Below the pieces are notes generated by a model. It had not been told where the DNA came from, did no database searches, and worked only from the letters and a program-made list of their open reading frames with translations. Of a stretch of 64,000 nucleotides of DNA, positions 59,740 through 64,000 are shown piece after piece (position 1 is the stretch's first letter; each line of letters opens with the position of its first letter). The stretch covers positions 1 through 64,000 of the forward strand of contig LSRX01000431.1 in NCBI GenBank assembly GCA_001939145.1, given 5' to 3'. Made by a program: the position numbers and the translations under genes. The stretch comes from Symbiodinium microadriaticum (lineage: Eukaryota; Sar; Dinophyceae; Suessiales; Symbiodiniaceae).

Positions 59740-59900
59740 CTGAACCCTAAACCGTAAAGCCCCTAACCCCTAAACCCTAAACCGTAAAACCCCTAACCCC
59801 TAAACCCCAACCCCTAAACCGTAAAACCCCTAAACCCTAAACCGTAACTCCTAAACCCTAAACCCGAAACCCTAAACCCCTAAACCCTAAACCCGAAACC
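59740..59900. repeat. CCCTAAA array
   Basis: Units alternating CCCTAAACCGTAAAACCCC. Confidence 0.85.
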
Positions 59901-59914
59901 GTGCTTTTAACAAG

Positions 59915-60450
59915 GCCAAGAGCCTGAGGGAAGAACTTGAACTCTTGGGCGGCCTTCTGCCCGAAAATCTAAGTCCTGAACCCTCAGGTTTGGGGTTTAG
60001 GGTTCGCGGTTTGGGGTTTGAAGGCTTAGGGTTTAGGGCTTGGGGTTTAGGGGTTTAGGGTTTAGGGTTTCAAGGTTTAGGGCTAAGGGTTTGGGGTTTA
60101 GGGGTTTAGGGTTTACGGTTTCAAGGCTTAGGGTTTGGGGTTTTACTGTTTTGGGTCTAAGGTCCTTTGCCTGTAGAACCCGTGCAGACCAGGACGCCTA
60201 CGTCATGCGCTCCGAGAAGAATGCGCCAACCCCGGACGCTTTCGTCACAGGGTTTTCTGAGGGCTCTGGAGGGTTTAGGGTTTATAGGGTTTTGGTATGC
60301 GGGTTGGGTAAGGGTTCTCTCAAGGCTATTGTAGGCCCCCTGCTGTGTTGCGATGAGGGGTTCAAAGGTTGGGGGGTTCGGGGCTTCATTGTACAGTGTT
60401 TGATGTGGTGTTTGAGCGAAGAATCCGAGCAAGGGCGACGGGATCTCATT
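59915..60450 (+). CDS. Multi-exon fragment with a 29-bp intron
   Basis: Exon 59915-59987 (after TTTTAACAAG) reads AKSLREELELLGGLLPENLS then PEPS, donor G|GTTTGGGG. Exon 60188-60251 (after CCGTGCAG) continues in phase with QDAYVMRSEKNAPTPDAFVT. Exon 60325-60367 reads AIVGPLLCCDEGFK. A 29-bp GT-AG intron (60368-60396) follows, then exon 60397 to about 60450 reads FDVVFERRIRARATGSH in phase (donor T|GTATGG). Phase between 60251 and 60325 fails, so an exon or border is wrong there. TTTAGGG units fill the first intron. Product unknown. Confidence 0.55.
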
Positions 60451-60519
60451 GTATGGAAATTTTTAGGGCTTAGGGTTTAGGGTTTAGGGTTCGGTTCCTA
60501 GAGCCTCAACCCTAAACCT

Positions 60520-60599
60520 TTGCCACCGAATCGCAACACTCCGACAGCCCTACCCCTCTTGAAGCAAGCATCCGAAGAGACCCACCCCGACCCCTAAAC
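60520..60599 (+). CDS. Possible 3'-terminal exon
   Basis: Reads PNRNTPTALPLLKQASEETH then PDP, with TAA from CCCCTAAACC. Left border not fixed. Confidence 0.35.
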
Positions 60600-60654
60600 C
60601 CTACACTTTAACCTTAAATCCTCAACCCCTAAATCCCAACACTCACCAAACAGT

Positions 60655-60790
60655 CTGATATAGAAGCCCCACATAGTTCCCAACATTACTATTACTGTTA
60701 GGGTTCCTTATGTTATCATAAGACTATAGAGGAGCCCCAAGACCCCTAATACTAATTGTGAAGGACCCTTTTTCAGGGTCCGTGGGGTTT
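60655..60790. mobile_element. Inverted-repeat element, distant family F
   Basis: TAGAAGCCCCACATAGTT ... ACTAATTGTGAAGGACCC with GTTAGGGTTCCTTATGTTAT centre. Degenerate. Confidence 0.4.
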
Positions 60791-60821
60791 GGGGAGAGAC
60801 CGGGTTCCTGTTAGGGGATTT

Positions 60822-60942
60822 ACAGTAGAAGCCCAAAAGTTGGAAACCCAATAGCCTCGATCCTTAAGAGTAAAGGAAAGGAATCCCAGCACTATTTGTC
60901 CTTAATCCGGTTTCCAACTTTTTGGGGTTTACTATAATTTGA
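60822..60942. mobile_element. Inverted-repeat element (single copy)
   Basis: Arms TTTACAGTAGAAGCCCAAAA / TTTTTGGGGTTTACTATAA and GTTGGAAACC / GGTTTCCAAC, with a unique loop. Confidence 0.65.
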
Positions 60943-61049
60943 GTTACCACAAAGCAACCATATTCTTTACTATGCTAGGGATCTAAGGGCTCCTTTAAGG
61001 GACCTATACAGGGCTCCTTTAAGGGTTTAGGCTTTAGGTCACCAGCATG

Positions 61050-61160
61050 GGGATCTATAGCAAATAACATTATGGTTTCTTTATCATGGTAGCTTAAACT
61101 AAAATCCCCCTAACCCTAAACCCGAAACCCCAAAAACCCCACACCCTAAACCCTAAACCC
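61050..61160. mobile_element. Family H repeat plus CCCTAAA units
   Basis: GGGGATCTATAGCAAATAAC and TATGGTTTCTTTATCATGG; an inverted fragment (TGCTAGGGATCT) lies at 60973. CCCTAAA units then lead to the exon at 61184. Confidence 0.5.
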
Positions 61161-61183
61161 TAAATCCCTAAACCCCTAACAAG

Positions 61184-61301
61184 AGCCCAGGGAAAAGAAG
61201 GCCCAAAAACACATTGGGAACGGAGGTCTCTTCTGCGGCCCAGTGCCAGTATAGCTGCACCGTCTCTCGGCCAATAGGGTCCGGGCTACAGAGGCCCCCG
61301 G
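61184..61301 (+). CDS. Candidate 39-codon exon
   Basis: After CTAACAAG reads SPGKRRPKNTLGTEVSSAAQ, then CQYSCTVSRPIGSGLQRPP, ending G|GTTTTT. Product unknown. Confidence 0.55.
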
Positions 61302-61683
61302 GTTTTTCCTAAAGGTCTGGCGGTTAACCCTAAACCCTAAACCCTAAACCCTAACAGGGGTGTGGGATTGAGGGTTTCGGATTTCTTCTGGTGTCCAGGA
61401 TTTGGGTGCTTCGGCTTGTATTGTGTGCGGCTTTGAGAACCCGAAACCCAAAGCCCAAAACCCTACTTCCTTTCTGTGCCAGGATGTTTGGAGAATTTCG
61501 CATTCGTTCTCTGCAAGATGTCTTGTTTTTGAGTCAACCTTCACCCTAAACCGGAAACCCTAAACCCCCAACCCTAAAGCTAAACCCTAAGCTCTAAACC
61601 CGAAGCCCTAAACCCTCAACCCTGAAGCTAAACCCTAAACTCTAAACCTTCACCCTGACCCTAAAGCCCAAACCGGCTTCAAG

Positions 61684-61748
61684 GAACTTGGACATCAAGC
61701 CCCAGGCCCTTCTCCCAGTGCTTGCTGAGGTTTTCTTGGGACTTCTTG
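61684..61748 (+). CDS. Candidate exon
   Basis: After GGCTTCAAG reads NLDIKPQALLPVLAEVFLGL then L, ending G|GTGTTTAGGG. Leucine-rich, helical. Product unknown. Confidence 0.5.
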
Positions 61749-61751
61749 GTG

Positions 61752-61850
61752 TTTAGGGGTTTAGGTGTTTAGGGTTTTAGGGGGGTTTCGGGGTGTAGGG
61801 CTTACCTAAACCCTAAACCCTAAACCCGAAACCCTAAGCCCTATAGGTTC
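61752..61850. repeat. TTTAGGG then CCCTAAA array
   Basis: TTTAGGG orientation at 61752-61800 flips to CCCTAAA at 61805-61840 within one presumed intron. Confidence 0.8.
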
Positions 61851-61884
61851 AGGGTTAGGCTTTCGGGTCCCAAACCTACCGCAG

Positions 61885-62262
61885 GAGCTTGATAGAAACG
61901 AGCGCCCTAATAACCTAAAAAGCTTCTCAAGGTCCCACTGTTGATGATATAGATCCTTAGCACCACCTGAAGGTTCCTAAACTATGGGAGTTATGGGTAT
62001 CTTCCTTATTATGGGTAATGTTACCTTAGGGACCCTAAACTAGGGGAAATTATGGGTATATTCCTTATTATGTGTAATATCACCTTAGGTTCCTAAACTA
62101 TAGGAAACTATGGTATATTCCTGATTTATGGATAATGCAGGATTTGTATCCTCAGCCGCAGCGCTGCCCACTTTTGAGCCCAGGAAGAGGAGGATTGCAC
62201 TGCCTGGGTCTATGCTGCAACTGGCAACTCGGAGAGCACAGGATAGGCCTTTTGGTTCTTGA
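61885..62262 (+). CDS. Two-exon fragment split by a family A introner
   Basis: Exon 61885-61939 (after CTACCGCAG) reads ELDRNERPNNLKSFSRSH. Removing 61940-62161 (GT...AG, 222 bp) joins exon 62162-62262 in phase: LPTFEPRKRRIALPGSMLQL, ATRRAQDRPFGS and TGA. A G|GTTCTTG donor near the end is an alternative. Basic protein end; family not recognised. Confidence 0.6.
61940..62161 (+). mobile_element. Family A introner with three core units
   Basis: GTTGATGATATAGATCC at the left and GTATCCTCAGCCGCAG at the right. The core (CCTAAACTATGGGA...TATTATGGGTAAT) is present three times, explaining the 222-bp length against 105 bp at 4189. Confidence 0.75.
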
Positions 62263-62274
62263 TTTCAGGGTTCA

Positions 62275-62455
62275 GGGAAACCCTAAACCCTAAACCCTAA
62301 ACCCTAAACGCTGAAGCCCTAAACCCTAAACCCTAAAACCCTAAACCCTAAGCCCTAAAGCCCTAAAAAGCCCTAAAAAGCCCTACAGCCCTAAAGCCCT
62401 AAACCCCCTAAACCCCCTAAACCCCTAAACCCTAAATCCTAAACTCCTAAACCCT
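62275..62455. repeat. CCCTAAA array
   Basis: CCCTAAA, CCCTAAAG and CCCCTAAA units. Confidence 0.9.
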
Positions 62456-63050
62456 GGGCTTAGGTAGGGTTTGGAGTCTTTGGCTTTGGGTTTGGAAGTC
62501 TCGGTGTTCCAGCGTGTTTGGGGCTTGTGGTTGGAGGTTGTGGGCTTGTTTTTTGAAGAGCTGGCTTTTTTTTTTATTATGATTTTGGTATCTAGGGGTT
62601 CGGGGCTTTAGGGGTTTGGGGTTTTTGGGTTTTGGGTTTTAGGGTTCCGGGTTTTTTGGAGTTGTGAGACCCCCCCCCAAGAATTCGTCGAAGACTTCTG
62701 GATCGTACTCCCTCCCGTTTCGCAAGCCGCCAAAATCTAGAAGGTCTATATACCTTACAGAAGCCTTATCGAAGCCCTACATACCCTAAACTCCCCACCC
62801 GTAGTGTCCTTTAACAAAACAATGGCATCCCGGCTCAGCGAAGGCATTTGGGCGAAGAACTGTTGGAGGACCGAATCTTCTTCGCTAGCTGCCTTCCTTT
62901 GCACTTGGTGGTTTAGGGCGATTAGGGGCAGTTTAGGGTTTGCCTGGACCCTAAAGAACCTAGCTTTTGAGGGTTCCTTATTATGATTTCTTTATATAAG
63001 TCCTTAAAAAGGTAGGTTATTTGGGGTAAGGTAGGGTTTAAGGGGCTTAA
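62456..63050. other. Mixed TTTGGG-rich and unique sequence
   Basis: Degenerate G-rich units to about 62665, a unique segment with no fixed exon, and 62988-63031 matching 7245-7286 (TAAGTCCTTA, AGGTAGGTTATTTGGGG). Confidence 0.4.
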
Positions 63051-63124
63051 GGGACCGTCGACCCTAAACCCTAAGCCCGAAACCGTTCTAGACCACATCG
63101 GGCGTGATGTTCTGGCCTTTGCAG

Positions 63125-63178
63125 AGTTCTCGCGCGCTTGAGCAGGCGATCTTAGTCTATCTGTCTTTCACTTCACGA
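63125..63178 (+). CDS. Candidate 18-codon exon before a family C introner
   Basis: After CTTTGCAG reads SSRALEQAILVYLSFTSR and ends CGA|GTAGTTCTC, the GT being the first bases of a family C element. Product unknown. Confidence 0.5.
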
Positions 63179-63264
63179 GTAGTTCTCTAAAGTAGGATCC
63201 CTTATTCGGTCCCTAATATAGTACGGCACCCTTATACAAGGGACCCTAATTTAGAGAACTACCC
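63179..63264 (+). mobile_element. Family C introner
   Basis: GTAGTTCTCTAAAGTAGG / CCTAATTTAGAGAACTACCC with TATAGTACGGCACCC core; the left end acts as donor of the exon at 63125. Confidence 0.75.
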
Positions 63265-63604
63265 TCATGTATACCCTAAACCCAAAACCCTAAACCCTAA
63301 ACCCTAAACCCTAACCCTGACTCTGGGTCTGACTCTGGCTCTCCCCCTCTCTGTGTCTCTGTCGCCTCTTTGTTTCAAACTGTCAATCTCCAATCGTGCT
63401 TGCACCATTGCGTGCGTTGGGGTGTGGTGTCCCTGGTTTTGGGGGTTGCTCCTCGCTTCTTTTTTGTCTTCTCTCCAACACCCCAGTCCGTCTCCTGCTA
63501 AACTCATGTCTTTCAAGCCTCCCCGGGCTGTCAACTAGTCTCTCGCTCCATCTCCTTTCTGCGTATCACAGAAAAGCGACTCTGCAGGACTTTTTGACAG
63601 GGGT
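63265..63604. other. CCCTAAA units, CT-rich tract and unique sequence
   Basis: CCCTAAA at 63275-63318, then TCTGACTCTGGCTCTCC-type repeats to about 63362. Two short open frames (63353-63608) are not convincing. Confidence 0.4.
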
Positions 63605-63779
63605 TTAGGGTTTAAAAGTGTTTCGACCAAGCATCCTGGAAAGGAGCCAGCAATGGTTTTCGACATTGTCTGCAGGATGAAAGTCGGATGCAAGCTGTTG
63701 TGTAGGTTTGCTGTTGGCACTACGACATCCTACGCCGCACACCCTCACTGCGAAAACTTAGGCCCTTCATCTGGAACCC

Positions 63780-63855
63780 CCAACCGTCAACCCCTAAACC
63801 GTAAACCCCTAAACCCCTAAACCCTAAACCTTAAACCCTAAACCCCTAAACCCGT
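63780..63855. repeat. CCCTAAA array
   Basis: CCCTAAA/CCCCTAAA units near the right end of the window. Confidence 0.85.
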
Positions 63856-64000
63856 AATCCTGTTGGAAGCCTCACACCATGGACTCCCTGCCGAGCCCTT
63901 GCAGGCACCCGAGAGGTTGCTCGCAGAGGCTCAAAACAAATTCGTGAAGGAATATGCATGAAAAAGCATAGAACGATCCTTACACCATAAGCTAACGGTT

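Noticed and set aside
1..64000. Chromosome end (true telomere)
   Set aside because: The TTTAGGG units are degenerate, alternate in orientation and are interspersed with exons throughout; no terminal uniform array is present.

Overview
The window looks like intron-rich nuclear DNA of an alveolate protist, most likely a dinoflagellate; a chromerid is the main alternative. Three things point there. (1) Degenerate TTTAGGG/CCCTAAA telomere-type arrays in both orientations run through all 64 kb. (2) Many short open segments can be joined in frame only across GT-AG, GC-AG or GA-AG junctions, and loose donors of this kind are characteristic of dinoflagellates. (3) The mobile genes (a reverse transcriptase/RNase H/methyltransferase polyprotein, a tyrosine recombinase, and a transposase relic with a KKPA/MK-rich tail) resemble families common in dinoflagellate genomes. 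Base composition is mixed. No rRNA, tRNA, CRISPR array or bacterial-style operon was seen.

Layout. 1-3.1 kb: a decayed transposase gene and unique sequence. 3.1-5.3 kb: telomere-like arrays, a two-exon fragment split by a short inverted-repeat element, and two minisatellites. 5.3-8.4 kb: a gene with TPR/Sel1-like helical repeats whose exons are separated by telomere-like introns and by two inverted-repeat elements. 8.4-29.5 kb: scattered short exons between arrays, a 281-base gap (11163-11443), several minisatellites and more inverted-repeat elements. 29.6-36.7 kb: one roughly 7 kb DIRS-like retroelement, apparently inside an intron. 36.7-64 kb: further arrays, at least 30 candidate exons and many copies of the same inverted-repeat families.

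The main result concerns gene structure. At least ten families of short (70-220 bp) repeats, most with terminal inverted repeats, sit exactly where exons must be joined. In the best cases removal restores an open frame, and the element supplies both the 5' donor and the 3' AG acceptor. This matches introners, the intron-generating transposons known from dinoflagellates, Micromonas and Aureococcus. Telomere-like arrays also mark introns: many donors read GTTTAGGG or GTTTGGGG. Other introns are as short as 29, 33 and 45 bp. Single Ns at 8383, 36332, 38731 and 52430 mark scaffold joins, and at least two lie next to suspicious duplications.

Limits: exons were read by eye from frame, splice signals and amino-acid plausibility. 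No transcript or homology search was possible. Most products are therefore unnamed and exon borders are provisional.
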